Part shown: positions 47,718-56,371 of the stretch, piece after piece
How positions within the stretch are numbered: position 1 is the first letter of the stretch
Layout: each line of letters opens with the position of its first letter
Source: Lysobacter sp. M2-1
GTDB taxonomy: Bacteria; Pseudomonadota; Gammaproteobacteria; Xanthomonadales; Xanthomonadaceae
NCBI RefSeq assembly: GCF_022662495.1
Contig: NZ_JAKPBU010000012.1
Location: forward strand, 1 to 64,000
Reading direction: 5' to 3'
DNA: 64,000 nucleotides
The notes under the pieces: model-generated
Seen by the model: the letters and a program-made list of their open reading frames with translations, nothing else
Database searches by the model: none
What the model was told of the DNA's origin: nothing
Position numbers and translations under genes: made by a program

Positions 47718-48662
47718 ATGCTGCGCGAGCTGTATCCCGAGATCGAACCCTACGCCACCGGCACATTGCAGGTCGACGCCCGCCACACCCTGTACTACGA
47801 GCAATGCGGCAATCCCGATGGCAAGCCGGTGGTGCTGCTGCACGGCGGGCCGGGCGCGGGCAGCAATGCGAAGATGCGCCGTTTCCACGACCCGGCGAAG
47901 TACCGGATCGTGCTGTTCGACCAGCGCGGCGCCGGCCGCTCCAGGCCGCATGCCGACCTGGTCGACAACACCACCTGGGACCTGGTCGCCGACATCGAGC
48001 AGCTGCGCGCATTGCTGGGCATCGAACGCTGGCAGGTATTCGGCGGTTCCTGGGGCTCGACCCTGGCGCTGGCCTATGCCCAGACCCACCCACAGCGCGT
48101 CGCCGAACTGGTCCTGCGCGGCATCTTCATGCTGCGGCGCTGGGAACTGGAGTGGTTCTACCAGCAGGGCGCCTCGCGCCTGTTCCCCGATGCCTGGGAG
48201 CATTACCTGGCGCCGATTCCCCAGGCCGAGCGGGGCGACCTGATCGCGGCCTACCACCGGCGCCTGACCAGCGACGACGAAGCCATCCGACTCGAAGCGG
48301 CGCGGGCGTGGAGCATCTGGGAAGGCGGTACCAGCTATCTGCACATCGACCCGAATTACGCGACCAGCCACGGCGATCCGAAGTTCGCGCTGGCTTTCGC
48401 GCGCATCGAGAACCATTACTTCGTCAACCGCGGCTTTTTCGAAGTCGAGGACCAGCTGCTGCGCGACGCGCACAGGATCGCCGACATCCCGGGAGTGATC
48501 GTGCACGGGCGCTACGATGTGGTCTGCCCGATCCAGAGCGCCTGGGAGCTGCACAAGGCTTGGCCGAAGGCAGAACTCATCGTCAGCCCGGCCTCGGGAC
48601 ACTCCGCCTTCGAAGCGGAAAACGTGGATGCCCTGGTGCGCACGACCGACCGGTTCGCCTGA
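47718..48662 (+). CDS. pip: Proline iminopeptidase
   Basis: This 314-residue alpha/beta hydrolase (peptidase family S33) has HGGPGAGSN (oxyanion region), DQRGAGRS, nucleophile elbow GGSWGSTLAL, acid in HGRYDVVCP, and the terminal GHSAFE histidine. It releases N-terminal proline from peptides in the cytosol; there is no signal peptide. The start MLRELYPEIEPY at 47718 is typical. CGCTAGACT about 30 nt upstream resembles other -10 elements here. Confidence 0.95.
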   Translation: MLRELYPEIEPYATGTLQVDARHTLYYEQCGNPDGKPVVLLHGGPGAGSNAKMRRFHDPAKYRIVLFDQRGAGRSRPHADLVDNTTWDLVADIEQLRALLGIERWQVFGGSWGSTLALAYAQTHPQRVAELVLRGIFMLRRWELEWFYQQGASRLFPDAWEHYLAPIPQAERGDLIAAYHRRLTSDDEAIRLEAARAWSIWEGGTSYLHIDPNYATSHGDPKFALAFARIENHYFVNRGFFEVEDQLLRDAHRIADIPGVIVHGRYDVVCPIQSAWELHKAWPKAELIVSPASGHSAFEAENVDALVRTTDRFA

Positions 48663-48694
48663 GTCGCCATTTTTCCCTTTCCCGGACAACACAG

Positions 48695-48925
48695 ATGAGC
48701 GAAGACGACGCGATCGTGGTCAAGGACAGCAACGGCACCCGCCTGAGCGACGGCGATTCGGTGACCGTGATCAAGGACCTCAAGGTCAAGGGCACATCGG
48801 TCACGCTCAAGCGCGGCACCCTGGCCCGGAACATCCGGCTGACCGACGATGCGGCCCTGATCGAATGCAACGTCGACAAGGTCAAGGGCCTGGTGCTGCG
48901 CACCGAGTTCGTCAAGAAGGCCTGA
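48695..48925 (+). CDS. PhnA-domain protein lacking the zinc ribbon
   Basis: This 76-residue protein begins MSEDDAIVVKDSNGTRLSDGDSVTVI and contains the conserved KDLKVKGTS and LVLRTEFVKKA blocks of the YjdM/PhnA C-terminal domain. E. coli YjdM (about 111 residues) adds an N-terminal Cys-rich zinc ribbon that is absent here. The family was named from phosphonate operons, but its function is unclear. It lies 32 bp after pip. Confidence 0.85.
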   Translation: MSEDDAIVVKDSNGTRLSDGDSVTVIKDLKVKGTSVTLKRGTLARNIRLTDDAALIECNVDKVKGLVLRTEFVKKA

Positions 48926-48956
48926 GCTCCTACGGTCGCTCCTGCGCTAGGCCGGC

Positions 48957-49514
48957 CTACACCACGATCGGCTCGTCGGCGCGGCTGCCGTCGGGGTTGT
49001 GCTCGATCATCCACAGTCCGGCCCAGAGCTTGAGGTCCAGCTCGAAGCCCTCGGCGTGCTTGCGCATCAGCCAGGCCGGCGCCTGGTGGCGCGGTACGGC
49101 ATGCACGGTGATGTCCTCGCTGCCGACACCGCCGCCTGCCCCCACCTGTTTCAGGTTGCGGGCGCGGACGAAGGCGATGCGTTCGTTGCTCATGCCCGAC
49201 GAGGTCGGGCCGATGAGCAGGACATCGACCGTGCCCGGTTCCCAGCCGGTTTCCTCGATCAGCTCGCGGCGCGCGGCGTCTTCTAGGGTGTCATGGTCGT
49301 GGTCGTCGCCCACCAGGCCGGCCGGCATCTCGATGGTGCGCGCGCCCAGCGGCACGCGGAACTGCTCGACGAACAGGACCGCGTCGTCCGGGGTCACCGC
49401 GATCACGATCACCGCCATTCCCTGGCCGTGGGTGCGCTCGCACGATTCCCAGCGGCCGCGGCGGACCAGGCGCAGCCAGTCGCCTTCGTACAGGATGGTG
49501 CGATCGTCGTTCAT
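48957..49514 (-). CDS. Nudix hydrolase, ADP-ribose pyrophosphatase-like
   Basis: This 185-residue protein has the Nudix box: AGLVGDDHDHDTLEDAARRELIEETGW contains the RELxEETG core for Mg2+ binding. TIEMPAG before it is typical of ADP-sugar hydrolases (NudF-like), and a later SSGMSNERI segment is also common to that group. The exact substrate cannot be fixed. It converges on the PhnA-domain gene (32-bp gap). A TAGCAT element lies 6 nt before its ATG. Confidence 0.9.
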   Translation of the reverse strand: MNDDRTILYEGDWLRLVRRGRWESCERTHGQGMAVIVIAVTPDDAVLFVEQFRVPLGARTIEMPAGLVGDDHDHDTLEDAARRELIEETGWEPGTVDVLLIGPTSSGMSNERIAFVRARNLKQVGAGGGVGSEDITVHAVPRHQAPAWLMRKHAEGFELDLKLWAGLWMIEHNPDGSRADEPIVV

Positions 49515-49520
49515 GCCCCG

Positions 49521-49526
49521 ATGCTA
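49521..49526 (-). promoter_or_regulatory. Candidate leaderless -10 element of the Nudix gene
   Basis: On the minus strand TAGCAT is followed by CGGGGC and then the ATG at 49514 (N6 spacing). No Shine-Dalgarno is visible. Confidence 0.4.
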
Positions 49527-49566
49527 ACCGGCGCCGGTGGCAGAAGCATGCGTGGACGCCGATGCA

Positions 49567-50487
49567 TCAGGTCGAATCCACCGGAATGGTCCATTCGATC
49601 CCGGCCGCCGCATGCAGCCGGCGCCGCGTCATCGGTCCGAAGCCGACACCTTCGGCCAGAGTCGTCAGCATGCCCGCGTCGGCCGTCTGCCGCGCAAACG
49701 GTGCGGCGCCCTCGGGCAACGGTGCATCCAGCGCCACCGTGGTCAGCTGTCGCCAGAGCAATGCATGTTCGCGCTGCTCGCGCAGGCGCCCGGCCATCTG
49801 CGCCGCACCGCGCAGGCGCAGGAAGGCCACCTCATCGACCCGTGCGATCAGGGTATCCAGATCGCCGAAGTGCGCCAGCAGCACCGCGGCGGATTTGGCG
49901 CCGATGCCGCTGATCCCGGGGATGTTGTCGATCGCGTCGCCGGCCAGCGCCAGGTAATCGGCGATCTGGTGGGCGTGCACGCCGTGCCGGGCCTTGACGC
50001 CATCGGATCCCCAGCGCTGGCCGCGGCCGAAATCGTACTGTTCGTCGTGTTCGCCCAGCAGCTGCGACAGGTCCTTGTCGGCCGACACCACCACGCCGCG
50101 GAAGCCCTGCGGACGGACCGCGTGCAGCGCGCTGCCGATCAGGTCGTCGGCTTCGTACTCGCTGTGCCCCAGCGTATGCAGCCCCAGGGCCTGGCACAGC
50201 GCCTTGACGTAGGCGAACTGGCGCTTGAGCTCTTCCGGCGCCGGTGGCCGGTTGGCCTTGTACTGCGGGTACAGGGTGTTGCGGAAGCAGGAGTCGAGCG
50301 CTTCGTCGAAGGCAACGACGATGTGCTGGGGGCGTTCGCGTTCCAGCAGTTCCAGCAGGAAGCGGGCGAAGCCGTGCACCGCGTTGACCGGCCAGCCGTC
50401 GGCGTCGTGCCACTGGTCGGGCATCGAATGCCAGGCGCGGAACACGTATAGCGAGGCATCGACCAGGTGCAGGGTGGGGCGACTCAT
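49567..50487 (-). CDS. 5'-3' exonuclease / flap endonuclease-like protein
   Basis: This 306-residue protein has the 5'-nuclease fold with metal-site residues: LHLVDASLYVFR, AFDEALDSCFRNTLYPQYKANR, SEYEADDLIG, VVSADKDLSQL, LAGDAIDNIPGISGIGAKSA (helix-hairpin-helix). It resembles the exonuclease domain of DNA polymerase I and ExoIX/Xni. It likely processes RNA-DNA flaps or primers. The start MSRPTLHLVD at 50487 follows a perfect TACAAT with N6 spacing; longer frames add unrelated sequence. Confidence 0.93.
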   Translation of the reverse strand: MSRPTLHLVDASLYVFRAWHSMPDQWHDADGWPVNAVHGFARFLLELLERERPQHIVVAFDEALDSCFRNTLYPQYKANRPPAPEELKRQFAYVKALCQALGLHTLGHSEYEADDLIGSALHAVRPQGFRGVVVSADKDLSQLLGEHDEQYDFGRGQRWGSDGVKARHGVHAHQIADYLALAGDAIDNIPGISGIGAKSAAVLLAHFGDLDTLIARVDEVAFLRLRGAAQMAGRLREQREHALLWRQLTTVALDAPLPEGAAPFARQTADAGMLTTLAEGVGFGPMTRRRLHAAAGIEWTIPVDST

Positions 50488-50493
50488 CCCGGC

Positions 50494-50499
50494 ATTGTA
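50494..50499 (-). promoter_or_regulatory. Candidate leaderless -10 element of the exonuclease gene
   Basis: TACAAT on the minus strand is followed by GCCGGG and then the ATG at 50487. It is the closest to the TATAAT consensus of the leaderless-type elements in this window, and no Shine-Dalgarno is possible in the 6-nt spacer. Confidence 0.5.
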
Positions 50500-50531
50500 G
50501 GAGGCCACCCGGCGAAACGACCCGGCGGCGC

Positions 50532-51095
50532 CTATTGCACCACGTCGCTGAGCAGTTCGCGGGGGTCGGGACGTTCGCGTTCGGGCGCTTCGAGCCTGGC
50601 CGTGCCGATGTGGATGAACCCGGCGATGCGCTCGTGCTCGCCCAGCCCCAGCCGTTGCAGGAACTCGGCGTCGTAGGCGGGCCACCCGGTCAGCCACTGG
50701 GCGCCGAAACCGTGCGCCTGCGCGGCCTGCAGCAGCCCGAAGCAGACGCAGGCTGCGCTCGAGAATCGTTCCGACTCGGGGATCTTCTCGTCCGGCCCCA
50801 GCCTGGCCACCACCGCGATCACCAGCGGGGCGTGGTTGAACCGGTTGCGATCCTTTTCGATCGCGCCGGACCCGGCCTGGGGATCGCGCTGCAGGCTGCG
50901 GGCGGCGAGAAATTCGCCCAGCGTGGCGCGGGCGGGGCCTGCGATGCGGATGAACCGGAACGGGACCCGCTTGCCATGATCGGGGACCCGCACGGCGGAT
51001 CCGAGTATCTCCAGCAGGGTATCCGGGTCCGGCCCGGGCTCGCCGAGCTGCCGGGCTGGGACCGAACGCCGGTCGAGGAGTTCCAACGATGCCAT
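50532..51095 (-). CDS. Nitroreductase family protein (YdjA-like)
   Basis: This 187-residue FMN-binding oxidoreductase starts LELLDRRSVPARQLGEPGPDPDTL (FMN phosphate site with RRS). It has GKRVPFRFIRIAG, DRNRFNHAPLVIAVV and the C-terminal GFIHIGTA. These match the compact YdjA subgroup, thought to reduce nitro compounds or quinones with NAD(P)H. AAAGGA stands 6 nt before the ATG at 51095. It is divergent from the DUF1631 gene with an 85-bp promoter region. Confidence 0.9.
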   Translation of the reverse strand: MASLELLDRRSVPARQLGEPGPDPDTLLEILGSAVRVPDHGKRVPFRFIRIAGPARATLGEFLAARSLQRDPQAGSGAIEKDRNRFNHAPLVIAVVARLGPDEKIPESERFSSAACVCFGLLQAAQAHGFGAQWLTGWPAYDAEFLQRLGLGEHERIAGFIHIGTARLEAPERERPDPRELLSDVVQ

Positions 51096-51180
51096 CGGGT
51101 GTCCTTTGCGATGCCGGTCACAGACGGGGCCTGATTCTTCTGTGATCGTAGTGACGGGGATACTCACATTGTTGCGCACC

Positions 51181-53469
51181 ATGACCGTATCGGACGACAT
51201 TGGTCAGCCGGGCTCCGGCCAGCCGAAGACCGCCGCCGCGCGCGATCCGCGCGCGCTGTTCGACGAGCTCAGGCGCGATTCGGCTGACCAGCTTGCGAAT
51301 ATGTTCGACGGCTTCTTCGAGGCGGTCGAGGAGCAGGCCAGGCTGGCCTGGCTGGGCAACACCGCTTCGCGCTCGCGGCAGCTGGACTGCGAGGCCGCGG
51401 GCGCCGTGCGCGAGCGCGCGGACCGTTTCCTGACCAACTACCGGGAACGCATCGAACGCAATTTCGACCGCTGGCAGCGGATGGAGATCGCGGTCGTCGA
51501 TACCCGCGCCCTGAGCCTGATGTCGGAAAACCAGCTGCAGATGCAGCTGATGGCGCAGTCCATGAGCGCCGAACTGATGCGACAGGTGGCCGGCGCGTTC
51601 GAGGCGTTGGATGGGCGGATGACCAATCTGGCGCTTTCGCTGGGCGCGACCCAGCGCATGCCGGGTCCGTTGCGGCCCGCGGCCATCATCGATGCCTTCA
51701 TCGCCAGCTTCCGCAGCGACGATCTCAGCTACGACCTGCGGTCGATGGTGTTCCGGCATTACGAAAAGCGTCTGATGCCGACTTTGTCCTTCCTGTACGC
51801 CCGGCTCAACAGCCGCCTGGCGGAGGCGGGCCTGTCCTCGCAGGTCCATGACCCGCGACACGCCGTTCCGTTCGGCGCGACGCCCGAAGCGCCTCCCGCC
51901 ACCGGCGCCTGGGTGCCGGATGGTGGCGTGGTCGAGTTCGCCCGACCGCGACCGATCGCCGCGCCACAGGCGCCTGCACCGGCCAACGAATCGCCGCCCG
52001 CCGGGCGCCCGGCGCCGCAGCCAGCGGAAGGCATGCCGATGCGTTATCGCGATATCGTGCGCGATCGCCTGCGCGAATGGCGCAACAACGTGGGTATCGC
52101 GACCGCCGAGCCGCGGGGTGCAGGCTCGGTGCTGGGCACCGCCGAAGTGCGCAGCGTCGCCAACCTGCTGCAGGGCGACGACCCGGGCGCCTTCGCGCGC
52201 GTGCTGGACGGCGCCGACACTCGGGGCATGCCGGTGGCGATCCGCGAATCGCTGGCGCAAGGCGCCCGCCAGCTTGGCCTTGCCTCCGGCCCGCTGCATT
52301 TCGCGCCGGACGAGGAAGACGCGATCGACCTGGTCGGCATGCTGTTCCAGTCGATCGGAGACAGCAGCCTGCTCGCGGAGGGAGCGGCCAGCCTCTACGG
52401 CCGGCTGGTGATGCCGTATCTGCGCCTGGCGCTGACCGACGACAGTCTGTTCAACCGGCGCACGCATCCCGCGCGCCGGTTGCTGGACGCGCTCACCGAG
52501 GCCTGCGAAGCCGATCCGGACGACACCGGGTACGAGCGCGAGAACATCGCCTTCGCGTCGCAGGTGGTCGAGCGCCTGGTGACCGGCTACCGCGAAGAGC
52601 TGGAGATCTTCGTGCTGGCCGCGGACGAGCTGCAGCAGTTCCAGGAGCAGCGGCGTCGGCGCGCGGAGTTGGCCGAACGCCGTGCCGCCGAAGCGTTGCA
52701 CGGGCGCGAACGCCTGCTGCAGGCGCGCGCCGCGAGCGCCGAGCACGTGGCGGCGATGCTTGCGCGCCCGTTGAGCGCGGCGTTCGCCGGTTTCTTCGAC
52801 AGTCAGTGGCGGCATGCGCTCGAGCAGGCCTTCCTGCGTGATGGCGTGACGTCGTCGCGCTGGACCGAACTGCGCAGCTTCGGCGAAAACCTGGCGGTGC
52901 TCGACCGGGACGCGGCGCAGGCCCTGCACGGCGAACTGGCTGCGCGCTGGCTGGCAATTGAGCCGGAGGTGTCGGCATGTTGCCGGGTGGCCGGCCTCGA
53001 CCAGGGCGGCACCGATCAGGTGCTGGCGCGCATGATCTTCGCACTCGCCCATCCCGACACGCCGCGCGCCGCGTCCGAGCCAGGTACGTCCGACAGCGTG
53101 GAGGAAGGGGCGGCCGGTCAACTGGCTTCGCTGCAGATCATCGGAGGCACGGCCACCGTACCGCACGACCCTGCCACGGCCGCACGCATGCGGCGCCTGC
53201 GCGTGGATCAGGCGATGGGCCTGGTGGACGAGCAGGGACGCGAGTCCTACGCCAGGGTGGCCTGGATCAGCCCGCTGACAGGGCGGCTGCTGGTGGTCAA
53301 CCGCCGCGGCCAGCGCAAGCTGGTGGTGTCTCCCGAGCAGCTCGCCTCCCTGGTCGATGCCGGGCGCGTGGTACTGCGCACGACCGAGGCGCCGTGCGAT
53401 CTGGCGATGAAGCGGCTCTGGCAGCAACTCAACCAGGCGCAGGCTGCGCCGATGGCCGCCATCGCCTGA
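51181..53469 (+). CDS. DUF1631 family protein
   Basis: This 762-residue protein has long helical stretches, including a Gln/Arg/Glu-rich coiled-coil segment near 480-530 (LQQFQEQRRRRAELAERR). A Pro/Ala-rich hinge lies near 225-285. The C-terminal part (about 670-745) contains ARVAWISPLTGRLLVVNRRGQRKLVVSPEQLA, a block characteristic of DUF1631 that resembles PilZ-like beta structure; c-di-GMP binding cannot be claimed because the RxxxR/NxSxxG residues are not evident. There is no signal peptide. The function is unknown. Confidence 0.85.
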   Translation: MTVSDDIGQPGSGQPKTAAARDPRALFDELRRDSADQLANMFDGFFEAVEEQARLAWLGNTASRSRQLDCEAAGAVRERADRFLTNYRERIERNFDRWQRMEIAVVDTRALSLMSENQLQMQLMAQSMSAELMRQVAGAFEALDGRMTNLALSLGATQRMPGPLRPAAIIDAFIASFRSDDLSYDLRSMVFRHYEKRLMPTLSFLYARLNSRLAEAGLSSQVHDPRHAVPFGATPEAPPATGAWVPDGGVVEFARPRPIAAPQAPAPANESPPAGRPAPQPAEGMPMRYRDIVRDRLREWRNNVGIATAEPRGAGSVLGTAEVRSVANLLQGDDPGAFARVLDGADTRGMPVAIRESLAQGARQLGLASGPLHFAPDEEDAIDLVGMLFQSIGDSSLLAEGAASLYGRLVMPYLRLALTDDSLFNRRTHPARRLLDALTEACEADPDDTGYERENIAFASQVVERLVTGYREELEIFVLAADELQQFQEQRRRRAELAERRAAEALHGRERLLQARAASAEHVAAMLARPLSAAFAGFFDSQWRHALEQAFLRDGVTSSRWTELRSFGENLAVLDRDAAQALHGELAARWLAIEPEVSACCRVAGLDQGGTDQVLARMIFALAHPDTPRAASEPGTSDSVEEGAAGQLASLQIIGGTATVPHDPATAARMRRLRVDQAMGLVDEQGRESYARVAWISPLTGRLLVVNRRGQRKLVVSPEQLASLVDAGRVVLRTTEAPCDLAMKRLWQQLNQAQAAPMAAIA

Positions 53470-53550
53470 TCCGCATCGACAAATCCGCGCAGACAACGCG
53501 GACGCCGCCGATTCGCTAGGATGGCGCGATCCGATTCGTAGGAGCGCTGG

Positions 53551-54669
53551 ATGGCGGTCACCATTGGCATCGCGCGCGAGGACGCGCCAGGCGAGCGGCG
53601 CGTGGCCGCAACCCCGGAGACCTGCAAGAAGCTGGCCGCGGCCGGCGTGCAGGTCCTGATCGAGCGCGATGCTGGCGTGGCCGCGGGCTTCCCGGACCAG
53701 GGCTATACCGACGCGGGCGCGCAGCTGGTCGCAGACGCGCACGCCGCACTCTCCGGCGCCGACCTGGTGCTGTGCGTGCAGCCGCCGTCGACCGAACGCA
53801 TCGCGATGATGAAGCCGGGCGCCGCCCTGGTCGGCAGCCTGCAACCGCAAGCCGACGAAGCGCGTGCCGAAGCCCTGCGTTCGCGCCAGATCGTGGCGTT
53901 CCCGCTGGAACGCCTGCCGCGTACGACCCGCGCGCAGGCGATGGACATCCTCAGTTCGCAGGCGGGCATGGCTGGCTACAAGGCGGTGCTGATCGCGGCC
54001 CAGCTGACACCGCGGTTCTTTCCGATGCTCACCACCGCCGCCGGCACCATTCGCCCATCCAAAGTCCTGATCGTGGGCGCCGGCGTGGCCGGGCTGCAGG
54101 CGATCGCCACTGCCAGGCGTCTCGGCGCGCAGGTGGAAGGCTTCGATGTGCGCCCGGAAACGCGCGAGCAGATCGAATCGCTGGGCGGCAAGTTCCTGGA
54201 CCTGGGCGTGAGCGCCTCGGGCGAAGGCGGCTACGCGCGCCCCCTCACCGACGAGGAACGCGCCGAACAGCAGCGCCGGCTGGCAGAGCACCTGAAGAAC
54301 GTCGATGTGATCGTCTGTACCGCCGCGGTACCCGGTCGTCCGGCGCCGAAGATCATCAGCGCGGCCATGGTCGCGGGGATGAAGCCGGGCAGCGTGATCG
54401 TGGACCTGGCGGCCGAAACCGGCGGCAACTGCGAACTGACCCAGCCCGGCCAGACCATCGAACACGAAGGCGTCACCATTGCCGGTCCACTGAACCTGGC
54501 CTCGCAGGGGGCGCTGCATGCCAGCGAGATGTATGCGCGCAACCTTTACAACTTCACCAGCCTGTTGCTGAAGGACGGCGCCATCGCCTACGACTGGGAC
54601 GACGAGCTGCTGGCCAGGACAGTCTGGCCGGAACGTGATGCACCGGTTGCGGTGGCGGGCCAGGCGTAA
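53551..54669 (+). CDS. NAD(P) transhydrogenase subunit alpha part 1 (PntAA)
   Basis: This 372-residue protein is the NAD(H)-binding domain I: IGIAREDAPGERRVAATPETCKKL, the NAD fold KVLIVGAGVAGLQAIATARRLGA, and the mobile-loop region ending ITIAGPLNLASQ-like (VTIAGPLNLAS). In Rhodospirillum-type enzymes it is a separate polypeptide from the membrane parts. TAGGAGCG precedes the ATG. Its partner genes PntAB and PntB start 1.7 kb downstream, beyond an oppositely oriented sigma-factor module. Confidence 0.94.
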   Translation: MAVTIGIAREDAPGERRVAATPETCKKLAAAGVQVLIERDAGVAAGFPDQGYTDAGAQLVADAHAALSGADLVLCVQPPSTERIAMMKPGAALVGSLQPQADEARAEALRSRQIVAFPLERLPRTTRAQAMDILSSQAGMAGYKAVLIAAQLTPRFFPMLTTAAGTIRPSKVLIVGAGVAGLQAIATARRLGAQVEGFDVRPETREQIESLGGKFLDLGVSASGEGGYARPLTDEERAEQQRRLAEHLKNVDVIVCTAAVPGRPAPKIISAAMVAGMKPGSVIVDLAAETGGNCELTQPGQTIEHEGVTIAGPLNLASQGALHASEMYARNLYNFTSLLLKDGAIAYDWDDELLARTVWPERDAPVAVAGQA

Positions 54670-54753
54670 AGCGTTCGGTCAGTGCGCTCGGCGTCCGGTC
54701 AGATCCGGCCTGGCGCCGGGAGCAATGAACCCTGAATGCCCCGCCCGGCCCGA

Positions 54754-55251
54754 CTATCGGTCCGGCCGCCGCCAGCGTTCCGGCACGTGTTCCCGCATCC
54801 ATGCCTTGCGCTGATCGGGCGTCATCGACTGCCATTGCTGCTTGAGCGTCTCGCGCTGCTCCGGCGTCATTTTGCGCATCGCGTGGTAGAGGGCGAAGGT
54901 TTCGTGGCGCTGTTGCCGGGGCATCGAGCGGGTGCGCTCGAACAGCACCTGCATCTCGGCGCGCTTGGCCGGGCCCATGCGTTCCCAGCGATCCATCCCA
55001 CGGTGCGCGCGACCGCGCTGTTCGGGGGGCATGGCGTGCCAGCGCCGGGCGCGCTCGGCCATGCGCGCGCGTTCGTCCGGATGGCTGTTCCAGCGCTCGC
55101 GCAGCGGCGCGATCAGCTCGTCGCGCTGGGCGGGGGTGAGCTGTTCCCATGCGGGCAGCGATTCGGCCGTGGTTTGCTTGGCTGCCTGCGCGTGGGCACC
55201 GGAAGGAAGCAGGGCGGCTGCACACAGCAGCGCGGCGAATGCGGACTTCAT
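54754..55251 (-). CDS. DUF3106 family exported protein with LTxxQ-like repeats
   Basis: This 165-residue protein has a signal peptide (cleavage near GAHAQA). The mature part is helical and basic, with five LTPAQR-type repeats at roughly 20-residue spacing (LTPAQRDEL, MPPEQRGRA, MGPAKRAEM, MTPEQRETL, MTPDQRKAW). These recall Spy/CpxP-type periplasmic chaperone or stress sensors. It is encoded downstream of an ECF sigma factor and a DUF3619-like membrane protein, a conserved trio. The start at 55251 opens the signal peptide. Confidence 0.88.
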   Translation of the reverse strand: MKSAFAALLCAAALLPSGAHAQAAKQTTAESLPAWEQLTPAQRDELIAPLRERWNSHPDERARMAERARRWHAMPPEQRGRAHRGMDRWERMGPAKRAEMQVLFERTRSMPRQQRHETFALYHAMRKMTPEQRETLKQQWQSMTPDQRKAWMREHVPERWRRPDR

Positions 55252-55256
55252 CGTCG

Positions 55257-55646
55257 TTACTCCATCGCCAGCAGGTCGGCATCGTCCGATGCCAGCCATG
55301 CATAGAAATCGGGGTCCTGTTCCAGCACGGTGGCGCCATCGTCCACACTCGCCGCGGCAAGCGTGTTCGTCGCCGGGCTTGCGTCGTCGAACGGCTTCCA
55401 GAGCGAAATGCCCAGCGCCAGCGCGAACATTGCCGCGGCGACGCCGGCCAGTGCAGTGCCCATGCGCCAGCCGCCAGCACGGCCCGTCCTGCTGGATTTC
55501 GCGCCCGTCGCCGGGCGCAGCTTCCAGTGCACCCGCGGCGACACATGGGCCAGGGCGTCCTGATGCAGTGCGCGCATGGCGGCATCGAAGCGGTCTTCAG
55601 GCGACAGGCCGTCCTTGCCGTCGCCGATGTTGGATGCAGTGTTCAT
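55257..55646 (-). CDS. DUF3619-like putative anti-sigma factor
   Basis: This 129-residue protein has a cytoplasmic N-terminus (DRFDAAMRALHQDALAHVSPRVHWKLRPA), one membrane helix (about 66-86, MGTALAGVAAAMFALALGISLW) and a short periplasmic tail (WLASDDADLLAME). A single-helix protein directly after an ECF sigma gene is the anti-sigma layout. The family label rests on layout and gene order rather than a strong motif. Its ATG overlaps the sigma TGA (ATGA), and its stop is 5 bp from the DUF3106 start. Confidence 0.75.
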   Translation of the reverse strand: MNTASNIGDGKDGLSPEDRFDAAMRALHQDALAHVSPRVHWKLRPATGAKSSRTGRAGGWRMGTALAGVAAAMFALALGISLWKPFDDASPATNTLAAASVDDGATVLEQDPDFYAWLASDDADLLAME

Positions 55647-56197
55647 TGCCAGTCTTCCAGTTTCTTCTGCAAGGTCGCGCGGGCGCGCGACAGATGGGTC
55701 TTCACCGAACCTTCGCTGCATCCCATGATGCGCGCGGTCGAGGCCACGTCCAGCTCCTCCAGCACCCGCAGGCTGAATGCCTCGCGCTGGCGCGCCGGCA
55801 GTTCGCGCAGCGCCGCGACCAGGGTGGTGTAGCCCTCGCGGTTCGCATGGGCTTGCGGCGGATCGGGCGAGGCGTCGGCCCAGTCGATCGCGCTGTCCTC
55901 GTCGCGATCGGACTGCGGCAGCAGCCAGCGCAGCCGGAACCCGCGCCGCCGCTGCAGGTCGATGATGCGGCTGCGCAGGATGCTCCAGAACAGCGGCGGC
56001 CATTCCTGGGGCGGGCGCTCGCGGTAGGCCAGCATCTTCAGCATCGCGTCCTGGACCGCGTCGAGCGCGTCGTCGCGCTGGCGCAGGCCGGCTTCGGCGA
56101 AGCGGAACGCGCGCCCCCCGATGCCGGCGAGGAAGGCATCCAGAGTGGCTAACGGCTCGCCGCCAGCGGCGCGCGCGTGATCCTGGCCCTCATCCAT
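55643..56197 (-). CDS. ECF-type RNA polymerase sigma factor
   Basis: This 184-residue protein has region 2 (QRDDALDAVQDAMLKMLAYRE, then FWSILRSRIIDLQRRRG) and region 4 (LRELPARQREAFSLRVLEELDVASTARIMGCSEGSVKTHLSRARATL) with a clear helix-turn-helix. It would direct a stress regulon, with the adjacent membrane protein as its anti-sigma factor. The start at 56197 follows TATGCT at N7 spacing. Other in-frame starts upstream are less likely. The module stands between pntAA and pntAB on the opposite strand. Confidence 0.93.
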   Translation of the reverse strand: MDEGQDHARAAGGEPLATLDAFLAGIGGRAFRFAEAGLRQRDDALDAVQDAMLKMLAYRERPPQEWPPLFWSILRSRIIDLQRRRGFRLRWLLPQSDRDEDSAIDWADASPDPPQAHANREGYTTLVAALRELPARQREAFSLRVLEELDVASTARIMGCSEGSVKTHLSRARATLQKKLEDWQ

Positions 56198-56204
56198 GCC
56201 CGTG

Positions 56205-56210
56205 AGCATA
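56205..56210 (-). promoter_or_regulatory. Candidate leaderless -10 element of the ECF sigma gene
   Basis: TATGCT on the minus strand, then 7 nt (CACGGGC), then the ATG at 56197. Upstream GGTCCG could be a weak -35, but an ECF-type autoregulatory promoter was not recognised. Confidence 0.3.
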
Positions 56211-56371
56211 GAGCGGACCGGTTCGTCCAGTCGTGCACCGCCGCCGTCCATCCATCCTGCTTCGCTTGAGCCGCAACGGGAGTGGGAACGCAGCCGGTGC
56301 GCGGTGGTTGACGCCGCTCGCGCCCGGTTCACGCCCGGTTATGATGCGGACGGTTCGAAGGAGGGGTGGGC

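Noticed and set aside
51118-54519. Minus-strand open frame of more than 1,100 codons
   Set aside because: It runs antisense to the DUF1631 and PntAA genes, has no domain-like sequence, and is the expected mirror of GC-rich codon usage.
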